Below are positions 21,580-32,874 of a stretch of DNA of 64,000 nt, one piece after another. How positions within the stretch are numbered: position 1 is the stretch's first letter; every line of letters begins with the position of its first letter. The notes below the pieces were generated by a model. That model was not told the DNA's origin. It saw only the letters and a program-made list of their open reading frames with translations, and did not search any database. The translations under genes and the position numbers were made by a program. Origin of the DNA: Brachypodium distachyon (lineage: Eukaryota; Streptophyta; Magnoliopsida; Poales; Poaceae); contig NC_016135.3 in NCBI RefSeq assembly GCF_000005505.3, forward strand, positions 10,944,613-11,008,612. Reading direction: 5' to 3'.

Positions 21580-24500
21580 ATGAGAACAATACCCGGCAGA
21601 GAAATCGAAACCCCTCGCGCCACGGCGCCATACGCCCCGCGCCTCGCTGGAGACCTCGTCGCCGCCGGCGCCATCACCTCACCGCTCCTCCCAACCAGTC
21701 CTACTCCTACACGCGTTCCCCCATGGCGGGAGCAGCTCATGCTCCGGGGCGTCGCCGTCGCGGCGGCGCTGGGGTCGCTGCTGTGCGTGGTGATCCACCG
21801 CCTCAACCTCACCGTCGGGGTCATCCCGGCCCTCAACGTCGCCTCCGGCCTCCTCGCCTTCTTCCTCACCACGGTGTGGCGGGCCGCCGCCGAGTGGCTA
21901 GGGTTCGGCCGCGGGAGGCCCTTCACCAGGCAGGAGAACACCGTCATCCAGACCTGCGCCATCGCGTGCGGCAGCCTCGCGTTCAGCGGTACGCGGCTCA
22001 CTGCCCTGCTCCGCATCAGGATCTCTCACTCCGGCAGCTTTTTCTAGTGTTAATTGGAACATTTCGATTTCTAGAGTATTCAGTTTAGAATATCCATTGT
22101 TGGTAGGGTGCTCGGCTTCCTATATCTTTGCGATGGACAGGAAGACGTATGAGCTTCTAGGACCTGAATATCCGGGTAACAGAGTGGAAGACGTTAGGAA
22201 TCCTTCTATCGGTTGGATCATCAGTTTCCTCTTCCTCGTTGCTCTCCTGGGGCCATTTGGTATTGTCATGCTACGAAAGGTATCTATTCTTTTCTGTAAA
22301 TATTGTAAAAATGGATGTTGCCGGTGCTGGCATATTATGTTCAGATCCCTGGGCTGCCTTTAATTAGTCTCTACTCAGTTTCCTTGACACTTGTCATCTT
22401 GTTTTCTTGCCATATTTAGTTATTCTGGATTACTTTTGTGTGGTTGCACGTGTTTGTAGAATGTGCGGTTGTGGTTTTGTTTCTGAAGTGAAGTGGTGCA
22501 GGTATTGGTGATTGATTACAAGCTTGCATTTCCTGGTGGAACAGCTACAGCTTTGATGATTAATAGCTTGCATGGAGAAACAGAATCTGATCTTGCAGGG
22601 TAAGGCAATTAGTACTTCCCTAAGTGTTGAGAACAAGGACATGGTGTGTTTGTATGATCCATGATTACAAGTATTTCAACAGTACTGTAGACAAAAAAAA
22701 AATCTATACTGGATACTAAATAATGGGAATATGTATGGGTTATGGCTTTCTCTTGTTTTAGAAACACATGCTCGCAGCCACACACACATACAAACAACTC
22801 GTACTAAATACTGGATACGTGGAGCTTGAAAATTCTTGAGTCCACCGCATGCTTATGTAACCTACCATTGATAGATTATTTCACCATTGGTGTGTTTCTG
22901 TAACCTATCATTGATAGGTTTGTGGGCACCGGGCAGGGGTACAACCGCCTTCCCTAATCATCCAAGCAACTGCTCGGTTAAGTGGTTCCTATGTGCGGCT
23001 TATGATGCGTGGTTGCAAATCTCTCCACACTGTGATCGATACAAAATCACGTGTACTTGTATCTGCTGTCATTATATATGGCTATGGATACCTGTTAAAC
23101 TCTAAAGAAAACCACATACAAGTGGGGCCTCAAGTCACTAGAAACACACGAGTGATGAAATTAATTCATCTCAGCAAACTGTTACGCCAAAAGGACGGAT
23201 GTGCAGTAACCTGGTGTTTATTGAGAGTATACACATGCATGTCAGACTCCCACCTCATTTTGCATAAAATTTAGCCATTTATCGAGCAGATTCAGTGCTA
23301 ATCCCCATGGACACTTTTATTCAATTTGGTTGTTTTCGCATGATAAGACCTGGGTGTGTAGACAGCATTCATGGCATAGACACAGACCATATCATAGAAA
23401 AGGCTACTGCTAATTTGGTACTACACATTTTAGCCAATGCTTGTTGTATGCAGTTGGCAGTTTAATTCCATAATATTTTCCCAGCACAATTTGTTTTACC
23501 TTTTTTATTATACTGTTTTGCAGAAAGAAAGTTCATTGCCTTGTAAAATACATGAGCTTTAGTTTCGGCTGGAGCTTCTTTAAGTGGTTCTTTAGTGGTG
23601 TTGGTGACTCCTGTGGTTTTGACAATTTCCCAATATTTGGATTTCAAGCTTTCAAAAATACGTAAGTTCTGATCCCCTCCCCCTATTATGCACGCATTCA
23701 ACAAATTGATTGCCATCATTGTGGAGTGATTATTAGCGACGAACTATGGATGATGATTATCACTTATTATTGCTGAATCTTGGACACACCATTTACTTAC
23801 ACATGTAGGAGTATTTTGTAATCTATAATTGTGGATTAGGTTTTGCTTGAACTGTGATTTTCGAGATATACCTATTTAAGTTTGAATATAAGATCTCATG
23901 ACATAATGTACGGTCAAGATAAGGACGTCTCATTTGTCTGAAGATATCTTTATCACATTCTGGCAGGTTTTATTTCAACTTCAATCCCAGTTATGTTGGG
24001 TATGGTCTTATTTCTCCCCATATCGTTAACTGCTCAGTGTTTCTTGGGTCAGTCGTTTCTTGGGGTCTTCTTTGGCCATTTATCAGTAGGCAAGCTGGTG
24101 ATTGGTATCCAGAAAACCTTACTAGCAGTGACTTCAGAGGACTATATGGTTATAAGGTACAATCTATTATTCTGTATGCTTTATACTCCCTCCTTTTCAC
24201 AAAGGTTGGCGTATTTGGTTTCGTTAAGACAAGGGTTTAACCAATGATAACTCTATTAATACGTGTTTTTTCATATATCAAATATATGTCAATAGATTTG
24301 TCTTTAAATGTTCTTGCTAGTAATCATGGTTTCATATCATATAAGTTACATGTTAATTGTTGATCAAAGACTTGTCTTAACGAAACCAAATACGCCAACC
24401 TTTGTGAAAAGGAGAGAGCATTCATCAAGTTGATGACAACTTTCTTTTTGTTTGCAATTGCGTGAACTGAATCTCCAATTATCTGTAAATTCATTGAAAG

Positions 24501-25984
24501 CAGCACTTTTCAAGAATCCTCGTTGCGAACAACTGTCCCGCTTTCTGTAGTTGGTGCCATTAAAGAAGCTGGCTGCATGTCGTTTAATTTGTAATAGGAC
24601 ATTATGTAAATGCCATGTTTGATTTTCTTTATATAGGACACTATTTAAATGGCCAGGTTTGATTTTCGTTATAATGATGTGTATGGTACACACTGCAGGT
24701 TTTCTTGGCTATCTCTATCATACTTGGAGATGGCCTCTACAACTTGGTTCGAATCTTTTTTGTCATTGCAAGGGAAATATGGTATGTGCAGCCAAAACGA
24801 AGTAATCATCCTGTTCAAGCTCTTCAAGGTAACGTCAGTAGTTCATGGTTTTCTATTTTACCATGTTTTGTGGGTTGAATCTGGTGCTAAAGAGCATTGG
24901 TTGTACAATATCTAGGTCGTTGCTTCTTCACATATTCATAATGTGCTTGTAGTCAATGTTGCGTGAGTTATTTGCTTTCAGCATATCACCTTCCTGAATC
25001 ATCTGTTCAACCTTTGACCCGCTTGTGCCTTGGTATTTTTCAGATAACAAGGGCTCTAAACAATTAATGGATGAGAAGCTTCAAACAGAGATATTCCTTA
25101 ATGATAGCATACCCACATGGTTTGCTGTTTCTGGTTACATTGTACTTGCAGCAATATCCGCCGCGGCTGTGCCCATCATATTTCCCCAGCTGAAGTGGTA
25201 TCTTGTCCTTGCCTGCTACTTCCTTGCTCCTGTCATTGCATTCTGCAACTCATACGGGATGGGCCTTACGAACATGAACCTCGCGCCTACCTACGGAAAG
25301 ATTGCCCTCTTCATATTTGCCTCGCTCGTCGGAAGCAGCAATGGTGGTGTCATTGCTGGCCTTGCAGCATCCGGTATAATCATGTCCATAGCCTGCTCTG
25401 CGGCGGATCTGATGCAGGACTTCAAGTGCGGCTACCTCACACTTTCCTCACCGAAGTCAATGTTTGTCTCCCAGCTGACCGGAGTCGCACTCGGATGTGT
25501 TATTGCTCCACTCACGATGTGGCTCTTTTGGACGGCCTTTGACATTGGCAACCCTGAGGGTGAGTACAAGGCCCCGTTTGCCATCATCTTCAGGGAGATG
25601 GCCATTCTCGGGGTCGAAGGCTTTGCTGCGCTGCCCAAGCACTGCCTCAAGATCTGCTGTGCGTTCTTCTTTGCTGCATTGGCCGTCAATCTCCTGAGGG
25701 ACGTGACGCCCGCCCGTGTGTCGAGGTTTATCCCCATACCAATGGCAATGGCGCTGCCTTTCTATATCGGTGCATTCTTCGGCGTTGACATGTTTATCGG
25801 TACGGTGATCTTGTTCGTGTGGCAGAAGATCGACAGGAGGGATGCTGACGAGTATGCGGTGCCAGTGGCGTCCGGGCTGATCTGTGGGGATGGGATATGG
25901 AGCATTCCATCTGCTGTTCTATCCATCCTAAGAATTAACCCGCCACTCTGCATGTCCTTCAGGCCGTCTTCTGCTTCCAGGTGA
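21580..25984 (+). CDS. YSL: Yellow stripe-like metal-chelate transporter (OPT family), copy B
   Basis: Seven exons join in frame: 21580-21988, 22107-22279, 22502-22599, 23524-23661, 23967-24156, 24699-24828 and 25044-25984. They encode 692 aa. Exons 2 to 5 have exactly the lengths found in copy A. The protein should move metal-nicotianamine or mugineic-acid complexes across a membrane. Motifs include [59 protein letters not shown] and [19 protein letters not shown]. The first intron is only 118 bp, and the exon 2 start reads GCSASY where copy A has GGFGSY. That is an odd substitution at a conserved glycine pair. The N-terminus is longer than in copy A and is not acidic. Its promoter side adjoins a retrotransposon LTR. 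Confidence 0.94.
24186..24417. mobile_element. MITE with about 48-bp inverted repeats in YSL-B intron 5
   Basis: The left arm (TTTTCACAAAGGTTGGCGTA onward) and the right arm (24366 to 24412) are near-perfect reverse complements over about 48 bp. Ends are CTCCCTCC / GGAGAGAG, with TA only at the left. A related but diverged element is at 27226-27445. Confidence 0.8.
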
Positions 25985-26968
25985 CAAGATGGATCCAAGG
26001 TTCGCTCTAGCCTCTAGGCCATGGGTTTGTGCCACTGAGTGATGAATCTGTGTAATTGCATACATACAACGTAGATATGTGTTGTGTATCCAGTATTCAT
26101 ATGTGTACAATTTTACCAAAAAAGAAACAGAAAGATAAGCCACTGGAGCCATTGCCCCTGATGAACTGCATGAAACACTGCGTTACACATCCCTTGTCTT
26201 TTCTCTTTATTGCTTTCAGACCTTCTCTGTTTCACTAGTTTCATTATGCCAAAAATACCCCTTGTGGATATTTAGTCAGGCTAGGCAATGACCGCTAATA
26301 ATTCCCTATTTCATTGCAATGTGCTTGCATATGCTTTGTTAATAGTTTTCCCTGATTTGGCATGTATGGCAGTGTATTAAGCTAAAAAAAATAACGAATA
26401 CTATCAAAATTACAGAAAAATCACACCGTATTACAACACATTTCAAACATAAATAAGACTCATTTTTAAACCTTCTATATATTGTGTAAAAATTTCTTTG
26501 AATTACTGGAGGTAGAGAAGTGAATCCTGGAGTTTTCTTTTTGATTTGAACATATCTGAATTACTCACACAAGTTATTCATGGTTGTTGAGAAGTAGTTT
26601 TTCTTGCTTAAATTTTGAATAAACGTCTAAACTAACACAGAAATTTGAAATTTCCCAAATCCCTCAATAAAGTAGCAGGAAATAATTTACGGACACGGGA
26701 TTTTGCAGATTTTACATGGTTGGGATCGAACGGTATTCAGGCCGCAGGAGACGGTGGGTTTCGGGCAATTCTTTGTCTCGTAGGGAAAGGGTAACCATGC
26801 GAATATTTTTATTCCCTTCGGTGACACGGTTTGCCTGTTTGATTCAAAGGAACGAGCAAAGAAAAACACGCCAAAAAAAAAATCTTATTAATACCATCTA
26901 TATTTCTAAACATGAGATGTTCTATCTTTGGTGTAAGTGAAACTTGACCATGTTTATAAAAGAATATA

Positions 26969-27074
26969 CTCCTTCCGTCCAATATTGCTTGTCGAAATAT
27001 TGCAGCATGTAGACATTTTTTATGCATAGATACATTTGGACAAATTTGAGACAACTAATATGAGACGGGGGGAG
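26969..27074. mobile_element. Stowaway-like MITE
   Basis: Ends are CTCCTTCCGTCC on the left and GGGGGGAG on the right, flanked by TA on both sides. The length is 106 bp. Confidence 0.75.
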
Positions 27075-27081
27075 TATTTTA

Positions 27082-27205
27082 CTTTCTCCATCCAACAAAG
27101 AATGTCTCAACTTTGACTAAATTTGAATGCATCTATACACTAAGTCATGTCTATATACATCCAAATTTTGACAAACATGAGACATCTTTTGTTGGACAGA
27201 GGGAG
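27082..27205. mobile_element. Stowaway-like MITE
   Basis: The arms are CTCCATCCAACAAAGAATGTC and GACATCTTTTGTTGGACAGAG. TA lies on both sides, and only 7 bp separate it from the previous MITE. Confidence 0.75.
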
Positions 27206-27225
27206 TAATATCTACAATATCAATA

Positions 27226-27445
27226 CTCCCTCCATTCCTTGAAAGACGGCGTATTAGCTTTCGTTAAGATGAAGTTTTGACCACAAATACTATGTTAAGA
27301 TGTGGCATGCATTTAGTACCGTTAGACTTGTTATCAAAAGTACTTGTTGTTTCATATCTTACAAGTCACATATTAATAGAATAATTCTTAGACAAAGTCT
27401 TATCTTAATGAAAACTAATATGCCCTGTTTAAAGGAACAAGGGAG
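27226..27445. mobile_element. MITE, relative of the YSL-B intron 5 element
   Basis: Ends CTCCCTCC and GGGAG are flanked by TA. The arms carry GTATTAGCTTTCGTTAAGA and TCTTATCTTAATGAAAACTA, a diverged form of the intron element's GTATTTGGTTTCGTTAAGA. Confidence 0.75.
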
Positions 27446-27958
27446 TAAGTGTACTACGAAGGTAAATATCATGATGAATTTTGTAGAATTAATTTAGAAT
27501 CGATGTTGGTACATCTTTTTATAAATTTGATCAAGCTTTAAACTTTTGGACTTAGGACAAAGGTAACACATCTTATAATAGAAACAAACTGAGTAGTTTG
27601 AAAAGAAGAATATTGGTTTTCTATAACCAAATAGAAACTTCTTTTTAATTCTTTGTATGAACAACGGCAAGTTGATATTTAGTTACACTTTAACATTACA
27701 GCTTTAATATTTATTTGAGATTTAACCTTATTAACTTTTTTAGGGAAACTACGGCGTGCATAAGCCAAACTGTACCATTTTAGTTAAATAAAAGAATCAG
27801 AATACAATGAGTACAACGACATCATTTGTCAAAAGAAACACGACAATAAAAAGCCTATAGTTGATCCGTCGAGCCCATCCATGACATTATAACATCGATA
27901 CAGTCGAAGGGAGCATGCAGCCGAGGCCGCACCGCTGAGACGAACACCCCACGTGTCT

Positions 27959-28013
27959 TTGTCGCAGTTCGTCTCAGTGGCACACACAGATGAACTGAGA
28001 CGAACTGCGACAA
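27959..28013. repeat. Perfect 20-bp inverted repeat (hairpin)
   Basis: The arms TTGTCGCAGTTCGTCTCAGT (27959-27978) and its exact reverse complement (27994-28013) enclose a 15-base loop. A third partial arm, CTGAGACGAAC, lies at about 27935. Function is unknown. It could be the end of a small foldback element. Confidence 0.85.
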
Positions 28014-28761
28014 GTACGTGCCGCTGATGTAGTTGAATGGTGAACCGAGAGCTTAAAGTTCGATAAAATTCCCGTGACATAATACAACCGTAACATACCG
28101 GCCCCCAAGAAGACCACTGTATTGTAAATCTGCATGGATAGCTCAATATCCTTCATTCGGCGGAACACGGAAACGACGCCCACGGGGTCAGAGGTGGCGC
28201 ACTGCGCAGGGGACCTTCAGCGTAGACGCCATGGTTGGCGAGCACTCGCAGGAGCTGCTGCTCGATCTCGCAGGTCCTCGCGGCGGCCGGGTGGCGGCAG
28301 AAATCGTCGAGAGTGAGCAGAGTTGGGCAGGGCGCCGGCAAGCCGGAGCTGAAGAAGAACATCGTGAGCAGTTCCCGCGGCGTGGATGGCGGCTGAGAGC
28401 TCCGTCGGCGTGGTGACCTCTTCTCCGCCGGCGGCGCCGCCGAGTGTCTCGGATGCAGCGGACGGTGTGGAGAGCTTCGGGACGAGCGCATGGCATACGG
28501 CGGCACTTCCGGCTGGATATATCAGGCGACGGCGGCGGCGGCCGCCCCTCCACCTCACCCTCACCCCTTTTCTCTGTTGGAAGAAGTACATATTTCACCC
28601 TCAAAACGTCACCATATAGCCGGATAACCCCCGAACTGCAAAACCAGTTATTTAGACCTTGAATTTCGCGATACCATTTAAATCACACCCCTTACCGGTT
28701 TTGGTGCTGACGTGACACATTTGTGACGGTTTAGAGGCTGAGTAGTCAAAGTTGGCTCTTG

Positions 28762-28827
28762 TTCTGCGAGCTCGCGCTGGCTCTCCCCGACCATGCCCGC
28801 ATCTACGACGACGGCGTCTACCGTCTT
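28762..28827 (+). pseudogene. Possible NPH3-domain fragment inside the Pack-MULE
   Basis: A 22-codon stretch directly inside the left inverted repeat reads LALALPDHARIYDDGVYR. It resembles the LPDHARxxxDGLYRA motif of plant NPH3/RPT2-type phototropism proteins. The similarity stops at once and the DNA then looks like a 5' UTR. It is short, so identity is tentative. Confidence 0.4.
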
Positions 28828-29089
28828 AACCAGAATTCTCAAAACCGCCCCATCTTCTTCTCCTCCCACACAACACAACCCATTCTCCTCCTCCAATTCC
28901 CCACTCGATTCCCCATCTCCGGCGACCTTGAACCCGTCCGGGAAGCAAGCACGTCCTCAGCCGTAAGCTCCTCGAGTCTCCGGTCTGCCCTTCTCTTTCT
29001 CTCCTTGTTTTCTTGGTCCCAAACAGACTCCAGCGAGAGCCCTGACCTAACCCTTTCCCTCTCGTGTTGCCTCATGCCCAGCCAACGCC

Positions 29090-29569
29090 ATGGCCGCACG
29101 CTCGAAAGCTTCCAAGAAGGCTCCTGGGGACAACAAGGATGCCACCCCCGCGCCCCCCTCGCGCCTCCGCGTCATGCGCCCGGATGTCGAGGAGGTTCTC
29201 AGGAGCCCTCGCCGTGGCGCCGACAGCAGCAACACAAGGAAGGGGGCGGCGACGAGGCGGAGGATGACGGCAGCCCTCTCGCGCGCTACGACCGCGCTTT
29301 CCAGCACGAGGCGAGTTCGCGCCGCTGGAGATGGTGTGGTGCAAGGTGCGGAGCCACCCTTGGTGGCCCACGCAGGTGTTCGATGCCGCGGACGCTTCGG
29401 AGCTCGCGCTGCAGCACGCCAAGGCAGGCGCCCCTCTCGTCGCCTACTTCTGGGACAAGACCTTCGCTTGGAGCGACGCCTTCGCGTGGCTCCCGTTCCG
29501 TGCAAACTTCGCCCACCTGTCCGGCCAGAGCACCATCTTCAACTTCGTGTGCCACGTCATTGGTCAAAT
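29090..29569 (+). pseudogene. Captured PWWP-domain gene fragment
   Basis: The frame starts MAARSKASKKAP in a CCATGG context after a UTR-like leader. It runs into an acidic linker and then the PWWP domain start (VWCKVRSHPWWPTQVFD) at about 29334. This is the module that binds methylated histone tails and DNA. The N-terminus, linker and PWWP block lie in three different frames, so at least two shifts have broken it. After HLSGQSTIFNFV the reading frame runs into the right inverted repeat. It is a 5' gene fragment, probably copied from a larger PWWP protein gene elsewhere. Confidence 0.8.
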
Positions 29570-29750
29570 AAGAGCCAACTTTACCTACTCGGCCTCTAAA
29601 CCGTTCCAAATGTGCCACGTCAGCCCCAAAACCACTAAGGGGTGTGATTTAAATGGTATTGTGAAATTCAGTGGTCTAAACAATCGGTTTTGCAGTTTGG
29701 TGGGTTATTCGGCTATAGGGTCACATTTGAGGATGAAATATGTACTTCTT

Positions 29751-30307
29751 TTCTTTTTTCTCCGTTTGTCCGACCACCCGAGGCCCGTAAACATATCCGC
29801 GCGTAACGGGCTTCAACCGGACGGAAAGGAATACTAAAACGGCCACCCAAGCACATTATTGTTCCACGGTCGGATTTTTTTCCAGGGCCGACTAATACCC
29901 CGGTATTGGACCCCAAAAAGGGCTTCCAAGCGGGGCCTGAGTGTCTTTTTCTTTTCCTGCAAATCAACGGGAAATCAACCGGATTGCCGCTCGTAGATGC
30001 AGTTCGCAACCTCATGTTGCCAAATCGATCCAAACCGGAGTTCCACGACGTTGCAGGTGGCCACCTGTTTTGTCCAGAAGCTCACAGATTCCCCTGCTCC
30101 ACGGAACCGCGCCACGCGTCGGGCCACCTGCTACGTGTCATGCATGCTCCGACGTTTCTGCTTCATGCACTACCTCAAGCTCTCACGGTTTCAAGGCAGG
30201 CATACGCTCGCACTGGACGTACTGCGTAGGAGCAAATTAAGCCCCCGATCGAGGAAGAAAGAGCAGGATAGGGAGATAGGGATAGGAAAATCTGTCGAGG
30301 TTCCGCC
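29751..30307. other. Upstream region of first dehydrogenase gene
   Basis: I see no gene in these 550 bp. It is bordered by the Pack-MULE right repeat and the start codon at 30308. A clear TATA box was not found. Confidence 0.4.
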
Positions 30308-32132
30308 ATGGAGATGCTGAGCATGCTGAAGGTCGGGTACACGGTGCTACGCAGCGAGACGCCGGCCACGGACCTCGTCAACACCTTCATGGACTGGGCG
30401 GCGCGCCGGTCGCTCCTCCTCCTGGCGCTCTTCATGCCCCCTTACTACGCCTACAAGCTCGCCTCCGCCGCCGCCGCCACCGCCTCGCCCGAGGACGTCG
30501 CCGGCAAGGTCGTGCTCGTCACCGGTGCCTCCTCCGGCATCGGCGAGGTACATATATATATTCGTCTCTTTCCTCGAAACAAATACTCTCTCCGTTTGTT
30601 TCATAAAGATTGACTGACGCGGATTTGAACTAGAACGTACTTGTGAACACTGGCCTGATCCTGCGAGCTAATCTAACTGATTCCGGCATGGCCGGGTGCC
30701 ATATTGACATGCGTGTACGTGCAGCAAATAGCGTACCAGTACGCGAAGAAGGGGGCGAGGCTGGCCCTGGTGGCGAGGAGAGAGGGAAGCCTGAGGGACG
30801 TGGCAGCCAGGGCCACAGATCTGGGATCGCCCGACGTGCTCGTCCTTCCCGGGGACGTTGCCCGGCCGGAGGATTGCAAGGCGTTCGTCGAGGCCACCGT
30901 CGAGCGCTTCGGCCGACGTATGTGGTTTCGATCCATAAATCGCTCTTGTCTAGTAGTATTATGCTTGGTTGGGTCTTCAACTTGGTTTTTATTTGCAGTG
31001 GATCATCTTGTCAACAACGCCGGGTTGGCCAACGTGTGCTGGTTCCAGGACGTGCCGGATGTCGCCGATTTCAAGCAAGTCCTGGTACTGTCCGGACCCT
31101 TCTTTCCTCCCCCCACAACTTGATTAATCTGACTGCTACTCATCTTAACACTCTGTTTCTTCTTCTCACGGAACATTTTAACACCCTGTATCTCTGTTTC
31201 TTGTGCTCCTTTGATACTGGAGTAGTTGCTCAATTTGAAATGCAATTCTGCATAATTATGATTATGTTATCATCGCCGTTGGCATCATCAATCTAGTGGT
31301 AGCTACGGCCTCCGGTGATAGCTTCTTGTCTGATATGTTGGTGCTCCAGGACGTGAACTTCTGGGGCACGGTGCATCCAACCCACTGCGCCCTTCCTCAC
31401 CTGAAGAGGAGCCGCGGGAAGATCTTCGTCAACTCCTCCGCCGCGGCGATGCTGGCAATGCCAAGAATGAGCTTCTACAATGTATGTTCACTGAATCTTC
31501 TCCCATCTCTGCCGCGCCTGCACAGCACGATGAATGAACTTAAGATACGAACGTGTGTCCCGTAATTGCAGGCCAGCAAGGCTGCTGTGCTCAACTTCGC
31601 CGAGACACTGCGGATGGAACTGGGCAACGAGGTCGGCGTCACCGTGGCGACTCCGGGGTGGATCGAGTCGGAGATGACCAAGGGGAAGCACCTCTCCAAG
31701 GACGGGACAGTGGAAGTCGACCAAGACACCAGGGATGTAAGTTCCATTGCACACACCACCAATTTGGTTTCATTGATTCTGTCAAAGTTCGATCTGTGTG
31801 ATGTTCTCCTCTGATTTCTGATGCACGGACGCGCGGCGCAGACTCAGGTTGGGCTGTTCCCGGTGGTGCGCGCCGAGCGGTGCGCGGAGGCGATCGTGGA
31901 CGCCGTCTGCCGCGGCAGACGCAGCGTCACGGTGCCGGCGTGGTACCGGGCGCTGTTCCTCTGGCGGGCGTTCGCGCCGGAGGTCGGGGACTTATTCCAG
32001 CGGGTGTTCTACCGCCGGAGCTCCGGGGACGAGGGCAGCCAGATGAGGACGAGGAGGGTCCTGGAGCTCACCGGCGCCAAGGCCCTGCTGCAGCCGCCGT
32101 CGCTGCACACCTCGGAGATCAAACGGGACTAG
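30308..32132 (+). CDS. 11-beta-hydroxysteroid dehydrogenase-like SDR, copy A
   Basis: Six exons join in frame: 30308-30547, 30725-30917, 30999-31084, 31350-31481, 31572-31736 and 31842-32132. They encode 368 aa. It is a classical short-chain dehydrogenase with a Rossmann fold. The cofactor motif TGASSGIG sits near residue 74, NNAG near 150, and the catalytic YNASK tyrosine and lysine span the exon 4/5 border. The RR-type basic residues after the second strand suggest NADP(H). A hydrophobic N-terminal segment with LFMPPYYAYKL resembles the membrane or oil-body anchor of plant HSD/steroleosin proteins. The substrate is probably a sterol-like alcohol, but this is inferred from family. Intron 1 holds a one-ended Stowaway-like remnant at about 30586. 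It is the tandem partner of the gene at 32875. Confidence 0.93.
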
Positions 32133-32874
32133 TAGAGACGTCGTGATGCTGCAGTGTTGATGTGTTGTGCCGTAACGGGAAAAAGAAGCATCAGATGCCC
32201 AAATGTACTTGTCTTGGAGTTAGCAGTGATGAATGAGGCATTGCTGTTGTGTAAAAATATACCAGTACCAGTCCGTACTAGTGCATGTTCGAAGGAATAC
32301 ACAATGACACGACGGAATCAACAAATCCATCAACGGGAAAGTCCCAGACTCCCAGTATCACGGTCACCATAGCTTTAAACAGGGGCGCTATAGTGGTTCT
32401 TCATCGTTTGTTCTGAACGGTGAAACACAAACCAGATTCGACATCCATACTTTCTCGTCTTAATCGTTCGTTTTGAATCACGAACACAAAACAGATTCGA
32501 TTCGACGCCTGGACAATCTTTAACTAAGAACCAGATGGCTTACAGGAGAACGCAGCCGTTCGAGATGCTCTAATTCGAGGAAAACCGTCGTTCCATTGTA
32601 GCGGCTCACTGCGTATAGCTGCCGGGATCGATGCGTCAACATGTAAAATCAGTGCGGCATTACATGTTTAACCAAGTCGAAAACACCACACGCTGATGTA
32701 CGTGTGCGCATCAGCGTACATGGCCTGTGCACCGGCACGTACGCGCTGCCGTGGCGATCCGCATGTTCTCTCCTCTATCCACGTGAGTCCCGCACCGCTA
32801 AACGCGCCACATATACGCTACGCTTCCACGCTGGGCGCAGTCCGTGGCACGCTGCACTGCAAGTCTGCAACAAT
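32133..32874. other. Spacer between the two dehydrogenase genes
   Basis: It holds the 3' UTR of copy A and the promoter of copy B. A CATATACG word at about 32810 is a weak TATA candidate. Two imperfect copies of a TCGTTYGTTYTGAA / ACAGATTCGA sequence lie near 32400-32500. No gene was seen. Confidence 0.4.

Larger units (their letters stand above)
25985..28130. other. Intergenic region rich in MITEs, downstream of YSL-B
   Basis: Apart from the MITEs and hairpin listed separately I see no gene. On the minus strand at about 28060-28183 a short frame reads VVSVFRRMKDIELSMQIYNT, vaguely like a PPR repeat but too short to assign. Confidence 0.4.
28581..29750 (+). mobile_element. Pack-MULE-like element carrying host gene fragments
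   Basis: Long inverted repeats (28581-28761 and 29570-29750, about 181 bp each, roughly 85 percent identical by eye) bound an 808-bp interior of gene-like DNA with no transposase. The arms begin AAGAAGTACATATTTCA. A candidate imperfect target duplication, TTTCTCTGTT / TTTCTCCGTT, lies near each end but not flush with the repeats, so the duplication is not secure. Long inverted repeats plus captured exons is the Pack-MULE pattern. Confidence 0.75.

Noticed and set aside
27974..28183. Possible PPR motif on the minus strand (VFRRMKDIELSMQIYNT)
   Set aside because: Only half a repeat is seen and the flanks do not continue the pattern.
28569..29766. Imperfect 10-bp repeats TTTCTCTGTT and TTTCTCCGTT as the Pack-MULE target duplication
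   Set aside because: They do not lie flush with the inverted repeats and sit in a T/C-rich tract, so the match could be chance. Mentioned only as a candidate.
32704..32874. Upstream in-frame ATG as the start of the second SDR gene
   Set aside because: It would add 57 residues with no family similarity before the hydrophobic anchor. The start at 32875 matches the layout of copy A.
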